This document shows positions 52,270-59,031 of a stretch of DNA of 64,000 nucleotides, piece after piece. The position numbers were made by a program, and so were the translations under genes. The stretch comes from Bifidobacterium stellenboschense (GTDB taxonomy: Bacteria > Actinomycetota > Actinomycetes > Actinomycetales > Bifidobacteriaceae). The stretch lies in NCBI RefSeq assembly GCF_000741785.1, contig NZ_JGZP01000011.1, positions 1 through 64,000 of the forward strand, in the 5' to 3' direction. The notes under the pieces are model-generated. The model was not told the DNA's origin, ran no database searches, and saw nothing but the letters and a program-made list of their open reading frames with translations. The first letter of the stretch is position 1, and each line of letters starts with the position of its first letter.

Positions 52270-52617
52270 TCAGAATGGCGTCCTGTAATCGTTCGGGGAA
52301 GCGGCGGGTTCCGGGTCGCTGTCGAGCGCGCCGTTGCTGAAGTCCTCGATGTTCTGCACGATCCTCCCGATCGCGGCGTCACGGTCTTTTTTCGCCTTCC
52401 GTCCGAAGAGCGCGAAGACGACCGCCACGCACACGCACAGGATGCCGACGTACAGGTCCAAGCCGGCATGGCCTCCGTGGATGATCGCGGGGATGTCCTG
52501 GAGGACGAGTGGCGCGCCGAGGCCCGTGAACCCCCAGAACGCGTTGTCGAATTTGCCTTGCCCGTCGGGAATCTGCCGGATATCCCTTCTGAGATGGTCG
52601 AGGTCGATGACTCGCAT
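52270..52617 (-). CDS. Membrane protein of unknown function
   Basis: A 115-residue protein with VIDLDHLRRDIRQIPDGQGKFDN, a hydrophobic patch, and a clear transmembrane helix (about 52-72, LYVGILCVCVAVVFALF) before a basic RKAKKDRDAAIG. ATG 52615-52617 follows GAGGAGGCGACGCCC. A GCCCCGC/GCGGGGC hairpin (52211-52230) lies downstream. Confidence 0.65.
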   Translation of the reverse strand: MRVIDLDHLRRDIRQIPDGQGKFDNAFWGFTGLGAPLVLQDIPAIIHGGHAGLDLYVGILCVCVAVVFALFGRKAKKDRDAAIGRIVQNIEDFSNGALDSDPEPAASPNDYRTPF

Positions 52618-52675
52618 GGGCGTCGCCTCCTCATTGTCCGGCAGGATGACGTTCGTCCTGTATTGGGAGATTCTT

Positions 52676-52978
52676 CTAGTCGACGGCATCCCGGGCGTCC
52701 TTGTCGAAATGCCAGTCGTCGACGGTGCCCGCCATGGACGCGTTGAACAGCAGCACGTATCCGCATGAACGGCAGGTGGCGAGCACGAGAGGAAACACGT
52801 TCTCCGTGTACCCGTCGGCCGTGACCTCCCTGAGCACATACGTGGAGTCCGGTATGGCCCAGTCGTTCCCATGACACACGGGACAGGCGTCGATGCGCTC
52901 CATCTGTTCGGATACGTAGTCGAAGGCGCGTTGTCTCGCCGCGCGCAGTCGGCTTTCATGCTTGTTGTCGGTTGGCAT
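52676..52978 (-). CDS. Zinc-ribbon protein
   Basis: A 100-residue protein with CPVCHGNDW near 32 and CRSCGYVLLF near 69, four Cys making a treble-clef or ribbon, after a basic N-terminus (ESRLRAARQRAFDYV). Probably nucleic-acid binding; not recognised beyond that. Confidence 0.68.
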   Translation of the reverse strand: MPTDNKHESRLRAARQRAFDYVSEQMERIDACPVCHGNDWAIPDSTYVLREVTADGYTENVFPLVLATCRSCGYVLLFNASMAGTVDDWHFDKDARDAVD

Positions 52979-53047
52979 ACGCCAATCATAACGATTGCGG
53001 TGCGTCGCGTCGCCGTCAGCGCCAACCGAAAGCGGCGGCGCGGCGCA

Positions 53048-53160
53048 TGGTGGCTTGGGCGGGATTCGAATCCGCGGCGGCCCGACCTCACCGGTCTATT
53101 TGCGGTACCGCTCCCTCGCCTCGCGGCGATGGCCCTTTCGTCCCCTCAGGCACGCAAGCC
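53048..53160 (-). ncRNA. tRNA-like element with T-arm and CCA end
   Basis: Reading minus, the 3' end is CCAAGCC-A-CCA, preceded by a TTCGAAT T-loop with GCGG/CCGC pairs. A GGCTTGC 5' strand 113 nt away pairs at six of seven positions, and GCCT/GGGC could form a D-arm. In between are TCGCC-GCGA-GGCGA (a GNRA hairpin) and GACC-GGTGA-GGTC, but no 7-nt anticodon loop with T33. It is therefore not a standard tRNA. A decayed phage tRNA or an RNA with a tRNA-like 3' end are the main options. Confidence 0.4.
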
Positions 53161-53162
53161 AT

Positions 53163-53224
53163 TGGCGGGAGGACATGATTCGACGCCGGTGTGGACCCGG
53201 CGCCGCCCGATCGGGGAGCCTCCC
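53163..53224 (-). ncRNA. T-armless tRNA(Trp)-like fold
   Basis: 62 nt, immediately upstream of the previous element. GGGAGG/CCTCCC makes an acceptor followed by GCCA, CCCGATCGGG could be a D hairpin, and CGCCGG-GTCCACA-CCGGCG is a perfect 6-bp stem with a 7-nt loop whose T33 precedes a CCA anticodon (Trp). No T-arm is present. It may be a degraded tRNA or a coincidental fold. Confidence 0.3.
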
Positions 53225-53306
53225 ATATGCGCGCGGCCACCGCATCGGAGAAAACCCGCACGATGGCCGCCTGCGTCATCCCCGATGCCATGGCATGGAA
53301 ATGACC

Positions 53307-53345
53307 ACTATAGGCAATGATTGCGTGACAGTCGGGTTTTGTCAA
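53307..53345 (-). promoter_or_regulatory. Candidate promoter of the phage packaging/late region
   Basis: On the minus strand TTGACA lies at 53340-53345 and TATAGT at 53307-53312. The spacing (27 nt) is too long for one promoter, so an alternative -10 (AATCAT) or activator dependence must be assumed. It sits just after the HTH gene's stop, ahead of the tRNA-like RNAs and the packaging genes. The rest of the gap 53225-53306 shows nothing recognisable. Confidence 0.35.
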
Positions 53346-54088
53346 GTCCGCCTGCGTCGCGCGCGCTCGTATCCGGCGAGGCGCGTATGCGCGGCCCACA
53401 CATCCCAGACGAGGATGACGGGCGCTCCCCCATCCCGCGTGACCGGTGTGATGACGCCGCGCCTGACCCATTGCCGGATCGTCGCCGCCTTGATGTCGAT
53501 CCCCCACGGCTTCAACAGCCGGGACAACTGGGCGGGCGTGCCCTTCACACCCCGCGCATGCAACCGCTGCATGGCCAGCGTATGCAGATCCTTGATGCGC
53601 CACGTCCCGCCGCATCCGGGGCACGGCACCCAGCCGCCCGCGATCTCCTGTTCGTCGCAGCGCAGCTCGCGCACGCACCGCGGGCACCAGCCGACCATGC
53701 GCGTCCCCTCCGGCGGATACAACAACAGCCGCGCCCGCCCCACAAGATCACGCGCCCCGCCGGCGAGCGCGGTCAACGTGTCGGAGTCGAGCATGTCCAG
53801 GCGTGTGCGGTTGGCGAGCGCGCCTTTGATGAGGTCGTGGCCGTCCATGTCGCGTGTGGGGTGCAGGTGGAGCAGGTGGACGAGCCGGCGTGTGTAGGCG
53901 TCGATGTCCTGGACGAGTTGGAAGGCGCCGAGGTTGATGGGCAGGGGCGCGCTCGCCGCTGTCGTGTGTCCGCTGTTGGTGTGGTCGCCGATGTGGATGG
54001 TTTTGGTGGCGAGTTGGTCGAGGGGTTGCCGGAGGTCGCGTAGTCGGGTGAGCTGGTCGGTGAGTTGTTGGGTGGGTGTGGTGGTCAA
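53342..54088 (-). CDS. Zinc-ribbon/HTH protein, possible late regulator
   Basis: A 248-residue protein from TTG 54086-54088, with GGAGGG eight nt before. The middle has a four-Cys ribbon (VGWCPRCVRELRCDEQ, then VPCPGCGGTW). The C-terminus has an HTH that looks MerR/excisionase-like: GTPAQLSRLLKPWGIDIKAATIRQWVRRG, then VWDVWAAHTRLAGYERARR. It is the last gene before the packaging module, where actinophages often encode a late transcription regulator. That role is inferred. Confidence 0.68.
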   Translation of the reverse strand: MTTTPTQQLTDQLTRLRDLRQPLDQLATKTIHIGDHTNSGHTTAASAPLPINLGAFQLVQDIDAYTRRLVHLLHLHPTRDMDGHDLIKGALANRTRLDMLDSDTLTALAGGARDLVGRARLLLYPPEGTRMVGWCPRCVRELRCDEQEIAGGWVPCPGCGGTWRIKDLHTLAMQRLHARGVKGTPAQLSRLLKPWGIDIKAATIRQWVRRGVITPVTRDGGAPVILVWDVWAAHTRLAGYERARRRRT

Positions 54089-54115
54089 GGCGAAACCCTC
54101 CGGTCGAACAGGTGT

Positions 54116-54121
54116 ACTATA
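54116..54121 (-). promoter_or_regulatory. -10 box for the HTH gene
   Basis: TATAGT on the minus strand, 28 nt before the TTG start. No -35 is clear. Confidence 0.4.
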
Positions 54122-54184
54122 GATGCTTGTTCAGGGCACGCCCTTCACTCCCGTCCGGGGGTGGGGGGTTTCGCTTTTGATGCG

Positions 54185-54214
54185 TTGATACGTTTTGATA
54201 CGTTTTGATACGTT
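54185..54214. repeat. Three perfect tandem copies of TTGATACGTT
   Basis: A 10-bp unit repeated head-to-tail at 54185, 54195 and 54205, with a degenerate fourth copy to the left. One turn of DNA per unit suggests cooperative protein binding. It lies between two early-operon genes, some 70 nt upstream of the -10 box of the HTH gene. The remainder of the 213-bp gap is a G-rich stretch. Confidence 0.7.
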
Positions 54215-54301
54215 GTTATTTGCCTCGTTGGATCCGTGTCGTCCCGTATGGTGGCGGGAACGGCGTGGTTCCAACGATTCGCTTGTTTTCCTTCTTTTGC
54301 C

Positions 54302-54487
54302 TTACTGGTCGTCGAACAGGGGCGGCGGGATGGACTCGACCGTGCGGGCGGGACGCGGCCGGCCGTCGCCCGCGGCGATCACGGCGCGCACCTCGTCGAG
54401 CGGCAGGCGCGTGGCATGGGCGATCTCGGTGGCGCTATAGCCTTGCGCGTGCTTGCGCAGGATCAGCGAGCGCGTAACCGCGTTCAT
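54302..54487 (-). CDS. Small HTH protein
   Basis: A 61-residue protein, SLILRKHAQGYSATEIAHATRLPLDEVRAVIAAG, a simple helix-turn-helix, with a Pro-rich end. It is the last of the chain of short early genes. Likely DNA-binding. Confidence 0.62.
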   Translation of the reverse strand: MNAVTRSLILRKHAQGYSATEIAHATRLPLDEVRAVIAAGDGRPRPARTVESIPPPLFDDQ

Positions 54488-54708
54488 GCCGTCTCCCCGT
54501 CCAATTGCGCCTTCGCCGCCATGTAGGCGGCCTGCTCCGTGGCTTTCCATGGGCCGAGGTAGTGGCGCGGGTCCGTGCAGCGGATCCGGTAGCTGTCGCG
54601 GCCGGTGTGGTTCTGCCGGGTGTGCGTCATGCGCAGTGGCCTGCCGCATTGCGGGCAATGCCATTCGCGGGCCATCGCCCAATAGTCCGGTTCGAAAGTG
54701 AGTGTCAT
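54484..54708 (-). CDS. Small zinc-finger protein
   Basis: A 74-residue protein with WHCPQCGRPLRMTH near 16 and RIRCTDPRHYLG near 41: a Cys3His type ribbon. ATGA overlap with the upstream gene and a 4-nt overlap downstream. Confidence 0.62.
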   Translation of the reverse strand: MTLTFEPDYWAMAREWHCPQCGRPLRMTHTRQNHTGRDSYRIRCTDPRHYLGPWKATEQAAYMAAKAQLDGETA

Positions 54709-54884
54709 TGGTCGTCCTCCTTGTATTCGACGCGGAATGGTGTGCCACAACCCCAGCAGCGTTTCGTCCAGCCCGTGCCGATGCGGTTGGTGGGAACGCT
54801 GTTGATGCGCCCGCACTCGGGACAGCGCACGTTGCGCTCGCTGTAGGATGTCGGGAGCCTGTGGATGTAGGCGATGGCGGTCAT
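54705..54884 (-). CDS. Small zinc-ribbon protein
   Basis: A 59-residue protein: VRCPECGRINSVP then KRCWGCGTPFRVE, a compact rubredoxin-like knuckle pair. 4-nt overlaps on both sides. Confidence 0.65.
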   Translation of the reverse strand: MTAIAYIHRLPTSYSERNVRCPECGRINSVPTNRIGTGWTKRCWGCGTPFRVEYKEDDQ

Positions 54885-55339
54885 GAGTAGTCCTTTCCTC
54901 CGGAGTGGCCGCTGATCCATCCGGTACCGTTTTTGGTGACGTTGACCATGACGTTGCTGCCACGCCTGCCGGGTTTGTGCATGCGGGCCTTGTCGGCCAT
55001 GTCCTTGCACAGGAGGCAGTCGCGCTCCCAGCCGCGCCCGTGCCGGCCACCACGATCCCGGTAGCGCCACCGCGTGGTCTTGGGCGTCCACTTGTGCCCG
55101 TTGCCGCAGTACTCGCTCATACCACGCACACTGATGGGCGGCTCCGCGTCCCTGAGCGTCTTGACGGTGCCGCCCGACACCAGCCCCTCGGCGAGGACCA
55201 GACGGTGGCAGCGGCGGCACAGGCCGTCACGGCACAGCCACGGGAAACGACGGTGGCAGCGCTCGCAGGCGAACCGTGCGTGGTGGCCGGATGCGCGGCA
55301 TAGTTCGATGTATTCCTCCAGCGCGGGGTCCATGCTCAT
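54881..55339 (-). CDS. Cys/His-rich protein
   Basis: A 152-residue protein with several knuckles: RFACERCHRRFPWLCRDGLCRRCHRL (in pieces), SEYCGNGHKWTP and RDCLLCKDMADK. Probably a metal-bound nucleic-acid binder, maybe related to HNH-type or RNA-polymerase-inhibiting phage proteins. Alternative start three codons later. Confidence 0.6.
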   Translation of the reverse strand: MSMDPALEEYIELCRASGHHARFACERCHRRFPWLCRDGLCRRCHRLVLAEGLVSGGTVKTLRDAEPPISVRGMSEYCGNGHKWTPKTTRWRYRDRGGRHGRGWERDCLLCKDMADKARMHKPGRRGSNVMVNVTKNGTGWISGHSGGKDYS

Positions 55340-55608
55340 TCCATGCCTCCGGTGATGTCGTCGATGAGCTGGCAGCTGACGGCGTCGACGTGGTCTCCGG
55401 TCTTGATGACGAGGCAGAGTCGTTTGACGTCGCCGGTCACGATGCGTTCCTGCGTGACGGTCTGCGCTGGTTCGGGCGTGGTCAGGGTGGTGAACGCGAC
55501 GCCGATGATGCCGACGACGCCCGTGACGAGCGTGATCGTGATGATGATGGCCAAGAGGCCGATCGTGCTTTCGACGCTCCAGTCCTTGAACGGGTGGCGG
55601 ATGCTCAT
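55336..55608 (-). CDS. Small membrane protein
   Basis: A 90-residue protein: a transmembrane helix at about 16-40 (TIGLLAIIITITLVTGVVGI) and an outer/inner domain with one Cys pair (RLCLVIK, AVSCQLID). Early operon, 4-nt overlaps. Confidence 0.6.
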   Translation of the reverse strand: MSIRHPFKDWSVESTIGLLAIIITITLVTGVVGIIGVAFTTLTTPEPAQTVTQERIVTGDVKRLCLVIKTGDHVDAVSCQLIDDITGGME

Positions 55609-55958
55609 TCGTTGTCTCCTTCCATGTGGATGCGCGTGAACGGCGCGGTACGCGCGAAATCGGGGTCGTCCATGTCCCACGCGGTCTGCGGCATGTCCCA
55701 CGCGCCGCCGGCGCGCATGAGCCACGGCACGAGCCGCCCGTCAAGCGTGGCCACGAGCCATATGTCGCCCTCGCGATCCCGCCACAGGCCCGGCTTGTCC
55801 GGCAGGCCGCGCATCTCGCCGCCGGCGCTCGCCGATGCTCCCGTCCCGCCCGCGGCGTCGTCCGTGGTCTGGCCGTCGGGCATGATGGTGAGGTTGATGG
55901 TGAGGGTCGCGCCGGCGGCGAGCGCGGTCTTGACGAGTTCGTTGATGTCGGTGTTCAT
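55605..55958 (-). CDS. Early protein of unknown function
   Basis: A 117-residue protein with a hydrophobic N-terminal third (LVKTALAAGATLTINLTIMP), a Gly/Ala linker and a WRDREGDIWLVATLDG beta-hairpin region. Not recognised. Confidence 0.58.
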   Translation of the reverse strand: MNTDINELVKTALAAGATLTINLTIMPDGQTTDDAAGGTGASASAGGEMRGLPDKPGLWRDREGDIWLVATLDGRLVPWLMRAGGAWDMPQTAWDMDDPDFARTAPFTRIHMEGDNE

Positions 55959-56131
55959 TGTGTTCTCCTTTGCTTCTTGTCGATGTAGTTGAGGACGTTC
56001 CTGTATGCGTCCCGTTTCGCCTGGGCCGACCTCATCAATGGCGTGTAGTCGTCCGCGTCGAGGATGACGAGGCTCATCCGGTGGATGCTTCGTTTCAGGT
56101 ATTCGCGGATGTCGTCAACGTCGGTGCTCAT
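55955..56131 (-). CDS. Small helical protein
   Basis: A 58-residue protein of helical, charged character (DIREYLKRSIHRMSLVILD, KRDAYRNVLNYIDKKQRR). Not recognised. Confidence 0.55.
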   Translation of the reverse strand: MSTDVDDIREYLKRSIHRMSLVILDADDYTPLMRSAQAKRDAYRNVLNYIDKKQRRTQ

Positions 56132-56325
56132 TGGTTTCTCCCACTTTCTCCCTTCTGGGTCTCCCTTTTTTCTCCCTCGTTGCCGGCGCGTGTGCGGCGG
56201 GTGGTGAACGGGTTCCAGTCGAACACGCGGTGGAGGGCGGTCATGCACACGACGGTGGAGACCATGAGCGTCGATTGGAATACGGCGACCGCGAGGAGCA
56301 GGCAGATTAGGTCCCATACGTTCAC
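56128..56325 (-). CDS. Small membrane protein
   Basis: A 65-residue protein starting at GTG 56323-56325, with one transmembrane helix (about 4-30, LICLLLAVAVFQSTLMV) and a basic, hydrophilic tail. The GTGA overlap and operon position support it. Confidence 0.52.
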   Translation of the reverse strand: MNVWDLICLLLAVAVFQSTLMVSTVVCMTALHRVFDWNPFTTRRTRAGNEGEKRETQKGESGRNQ

Positions 56326-56591
56326 CGTCGGCCTCCGGTCTCCTGGCATACGGGGCATAGTCCGCCTGTGAGTTTCGGGTCGTAGTCGCCGCATCGGGCG
56401 CACAGGCCGGGTTCCGTGTGCGCCGGTTCGTCGAGGAAGGTGGTGTCGGTTTCGAGCCCGTAGTGTTCGTACACGTAGCGGGCGCACGCTTCGGGCGGGG
56501 TGTCTTCGATGGCGGCGAGCGTGACGTGGTCCGCCCAGTGGCGGAGCGCTTCCGCGAGGTCGGCCTGCGTGTAGATCCTCGCGCTGCTCAT
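56322..56591 (-). CDS. Small zinc-ribbon protein
   Basis: An 89-residue protein: helical N-terminus (YTQADLAEALRHWADHVTLAA) and a C-terminal ribbon LCARCGDYDPKL..LCPVCQET. 4-nt overlap with its neighbours. Confidence 0.62.
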   Translation of the reverse strand: MSSARIYTQADLAEALRHWADHVTLAAIEDTPPEACARYVYEHYGLETDTTFLDEPAHTEPGLCARCGDYDPKLTGGLCPVCQETGGRR

Positions 56592-56959
56592 TCGTCGTCC
56601 TCCTCGGCGCGGGGGGTTTCCTCGATGACGATGTCGCCGGGTTTCGCGTGGCGTAGGCCTTTGGCGATGGTTTCGAGGAATCCGGCGAATTTGACGCGGC
56701 TTTTCTCGTCGATGTCCTCGCTCACGCAGCAGAACGCGTTGCCTTCCCCGGGGCGCATCTGGAGGCAGGCGACGGTGACGCATCCGAGCGCCCCCGGCGG
56801 CAGGAAGTTGACCACGAGGTTGAAGGCGTCGGGGTGGGACAGGTCGAGCATGTGCCCGTCCGCGAGCAGCGCGATGGGCATGTCGCTGCCCGGTTTGAAT
56901 CCGGCGGGCGGTTCCTGCCTGCCGTTCCAACGGTTCTTCTGGTTCTTCTTCTTGCTCAT
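56588..56959 (-). CDS. Early protein of unknown function
   Basis: A 123-residue protein with a Lys-rich start, a DMPIALLADGHMLDLSH strand/helix, and a CVTVACLQMRPGEGNAFCCV segment with four Cys, ending in acid residues. Not recognised. Confidence 0.56.
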   Translation of the reverse strand: MSKKKNQKNRWNGRQEPPAGFKPGSDMPIALLADGHMLDLSHPDAFNLVVNFLPPGALGCVTVACLQMRPGEGNAFCCVSEDIDEKSRVKFAGFLETIAKGLRHAKPGDIVIEETPRAEEDDE

Positions 56960-57147
56960 TCGGTTTCCTCCTTGTGGTTGATGGTCTCGTGTGGTTGGCG
57001 GTGGGGGTCGCCTTGCCGGTAGCGGTTGATGTCGTCGGTCATGGCGAGCATGAGGCGGAGTGTGGCGGGGTCGGTGCGGCGGGGATGGGTGGCGGGTTTG
57101 GCGGGCGTGTAGTTGCCGGTCTTCTCGCCGAGGATCCGGACTGGCAT
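56956..57147 (-). CDS. Small protein of unknown function
   Basis: A 63-residue basic protein (ILGEKTGNYTPAKPATH, LRLMLAMTDDINRYRQ). Not recognised; kept because it fits the overlap chain. Confidence 0.48.
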   Translation of the reverse strand: MPVRILGEKTGNYTPAKPATHPRRTDPATLRLMLAMTDDINRYRQGDPHRQPHETINHKEETE

Positions 57148-57149
57148 GG

Positions 57150-57770
57150 CTACTCGGTTTCATGGTCGGTGCCGGTGGGGTCGTGGCGGCTTGCGGGTGG
57201 GATGAGCGACAGGTAGCGCCGGTAGTCGTGGATGTCCCTGTCGAGGCAGTCGTCGACGCGGTGGCGGGCGTGGTAGCCGCTCGCGTAGGGGTGGTGGCCT
57301 CGGGCCTGGAGTGCGAGGCGCAGGCCGGTGAGGTCGAGGCGCCGGTAGTGGAGGCAGTCGTCGACGGTGACGTACATGTCGGTGTCGATGACGGCGAGCC
57401 ATGACAGGAGGCGCACGTGGTCGAACTGGGGGTTGGTGCCGGCCAGGTGGAGCGTGTACCGGGCGGCGAGGCCGGTCACGAAGCGGACGATCAGATCGGC
57501 GGCGTCAGGCTCGCCGAGGCCTTGGGCCTCGCATTCGGCGAGCAGTCCGTTGTCGAGGTGCATGCGCATGGCGGGCAGTTCCATGCGGATGAGCTGGCGG
57601 CCGTCGATGTGGTGGACGACGGACAGCCGGTCGGTCTCCCGGCTCGCGTCCATGGTGGTGCATCGCATGCCGGTCTCGAGGATGCGCGCGCCTTCGCCGA
57701 GTCCGGTGGCCTCCAGGTCGAGCCACAGGAGCATGTCGGGCCTCGGCATGGGCGGATTGGTGGTGGTCAT
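57150..57770 (-). CDS. DnaQ/oligoribonuclease-like exonuclease
   Basis: A 206-residue 3'-5' exonuclease. The three acidic motifs are seen: LLWLDLEATGL (14-24), GTNPQFDHVRL (near 113) and HRVDDCLDRD (near 176), spaced as in oligoribonuclease, with CLHYRRLDLTGL between. It could clear short RNAs or trim DNA ends in phage replication. Start ATG 57768-57770. Confidence 0.78.
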   Translation of the reverse strand: MTTTNPPMPRPDMLLWLDLEATGLGEGARILETGMRCTTMDASRETDRLSVVHHIDGRQLIRMELPAMRMHLDNGLLAECEAQGLGEPDAADLIVRFVTGLAARYTLHLAGTNPQFDHVRLLSWLAVIDTDMYVTVDDCLHYRRLDLTGLRLALQARGHHPYASGYHARHRVDDCLDRDIHDYRRYLSLIPPASRHDPTGTDHETE

Positions 57771-57793
57771 TGGTGGTTCCTTTCGTGGGGTGG

Positions 57794-58819
57794 TCATGCG
57801 ATCGTGTCGAGGTCGTCGACGGGGGGCATGCCCGCGGCCGCCTCGCACAGGAGTTCGACGATGCGGGCGGGCTCCATGCCGTCGGCGAGCATGTCGGCGA
57901 CCTGGGCGATCCACTCGGGCGCGTGGCGGCGGTCGCCGAGCGCGGCTTTGATGCGGGTGCTGGTGTCGAGGATGCGGCGGGCGCGCGAACGCACATCCCG
58001 CTCCCCCGCCGCGCCGCCGCCGGCGTCCGTGGCCGGGGCCCCGTACACGCCGGTGTCGCGCTCGCGGTACTGGGCCTCGCGGCGCATCCACCGGCGGAAC
58101 GCGGCGGGCCAGTCCACGCTGGTCATGCCCTTGTCGCGCGCCCAGTCCCGGAAGTCGTCGAACACGTGTTCGACGTCGAGGTGGAGTTCGGCGGCGAGCG
58201 CGGTGGCGTCGGGGTCCGTGTCGGGCGTGTACCCGCTGGCGTCGATGCCGGTGCGCGGGTCGTCGGTCTTGGTCGGGTTTTCGGTCTGGCTCGCGCGCGT
58301 ACTCTCCCTTGACGGTTCTATTGACGGTTCCTGTGACGGTTTGGGTGAAGTGGGTTTCACCCCTAAAGCGAAGTGGGTTTCACCCGTGGGGTGAAGTGGG
58401 TTTCGCCCGTGGGGTGAAGCTGGTTTCACCTGTGGGGTGAAGTCTGTTTCACCGGTGAAGCGGGTTTCGGGGGTGAAGTCTGTTTCACCCCTGTTTTCCG
58501 CGTCATGGTGCGCTTCGTCGGGGTTTTCGCTCTTGGTTTTCTTGGGGAAGAGCTTGTAGACGACGGGGCGGCGGCCTTTGGCGTATTTGCCGACGAGTTT
58601 CTGGTCGCCTTTGCGGATCAGCCCGGTCTTCTCGAGTTTGCGCAGCAGGAGTTGGATGCTGCGTTCGCTTTTCTCGACCTCTTGGGCCATGGTGGCGACG
58701 GAAGGCCAGGCCATGCCGTCGTCGTTGGCGTAGTCGGCGAGGACGATGAGGAGGAGTTTGGCGGTGCTGTCCCCGTGGAGCTTGGTCTTCTTGGCGCGGG
58801 CGACGAGTTCGATGCTCAT
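57794..58819 (-). CDS. Replication initiator with embedded origin
   Basis: A 341-residue protein. An N-terminal winged helix (LLIVLADYANDDGMAWPSVATMAQEV, ERSIQLLLRKLEKTGLI, about 20-70) is of the type in phage and plasmid initiators. The middle (about 110-160) is low-complexity and encoded by seven iterons. The C-terminus (about 215-340) has LDVEHVFDDFRDWARDKG and SVDWPAAFRRWMRREAQY, a DnaD-like or helicase-loader-type module. This is the usual design of lambda O-like initiators with the origin inside their gene. Confidence 0.75.
   Translation of the reverse strand: MSIELVARAKKTKLHGDSTAKLLLIVLADYANDDGMAWPSVATMAQEVEKSERSIQLLLRKLEKTGLIRKGDQKLVGKYAKGRRPVVYKLFPKKTKSENPDEAHHDAENRGETDFTPETRFTGETDFTPQVKPASPHGRNPLHPTGETHFALGVKPTSPKPSQEPSIEPSRESTRASQTENPTKTDDPRTGIDASGYTPDTDPDATALAAELHLDVEHVFDDFRDWARDKGMTSVDWPAAFRRWMRREAQYRERDTGVYGAPATDAGGGAAGERDVRSRARRILDTSTRIKAALGDRRHAPEWIAQVADMLADGMEPARIVELLCEAAAGMPPVDDLDTIA
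58311..58495. repeat. Putative phage replication origin: seven iterons
   Basis: GGTGAA-N6-TTCACC dyads (consensus GGTGAAGTGGGTTTCACC) have their GAAG at 58347, 58370, 58393, 58416, 58439, 58457 and 58475: spacing 23, 23, 23, 23, 18, 18. To the left, GACGGTT recurs at 58311, 58323 and 58335, a 12-bp period. The array lies in the middle of the initiator gene, as in other temperate phages. Confidence 0.75.
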
Positions 58820-59031
58820 GCCTGCTCCTTTCTGAGTTGCTTGGCGATGGCGCGTCCGGGGCCGGTGAGCGCCCACAGGCCGGACATGTCGGGTTGGATG
58901 AGCCCGTGCGCTTCGAGCCGGCGGAACGCGGTCGAATCGTTCGAGCCGACGGTGAGCGTGCTGTACGGGTTGAGGAGCGTGGCGAGGATCTCGCGCATCG
59001 TCGCGGTCAGGGTCAACGTGATCGGTCTCAT
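58816..59031 (-). CDS. Small winged-helix-like protein
   Basis: A 71-residue protein: MREILATLLNPYSTLTVG and STAFRRLEAHGLIQPDMSGLWAL look like a small winged helix, ending in a basic TGPGRAIAKQLRKE. The ATGA overlap links it to the initiator. Confidence 0.56.
   Translation of the reverse strand: MRPITLTLTATMREILATLLNPYSTLTVGSNDSTAFRRLEAHGLIQPDMSGLWALTGPGRAIAKQLRKEQA

Noticed and set aside
53088..53291. A 67-codon minus frame over the tRNA-like region
   Set aside because: No ribosome site; its sequence is fully explained by the structured RNA elements and it lacks family features.
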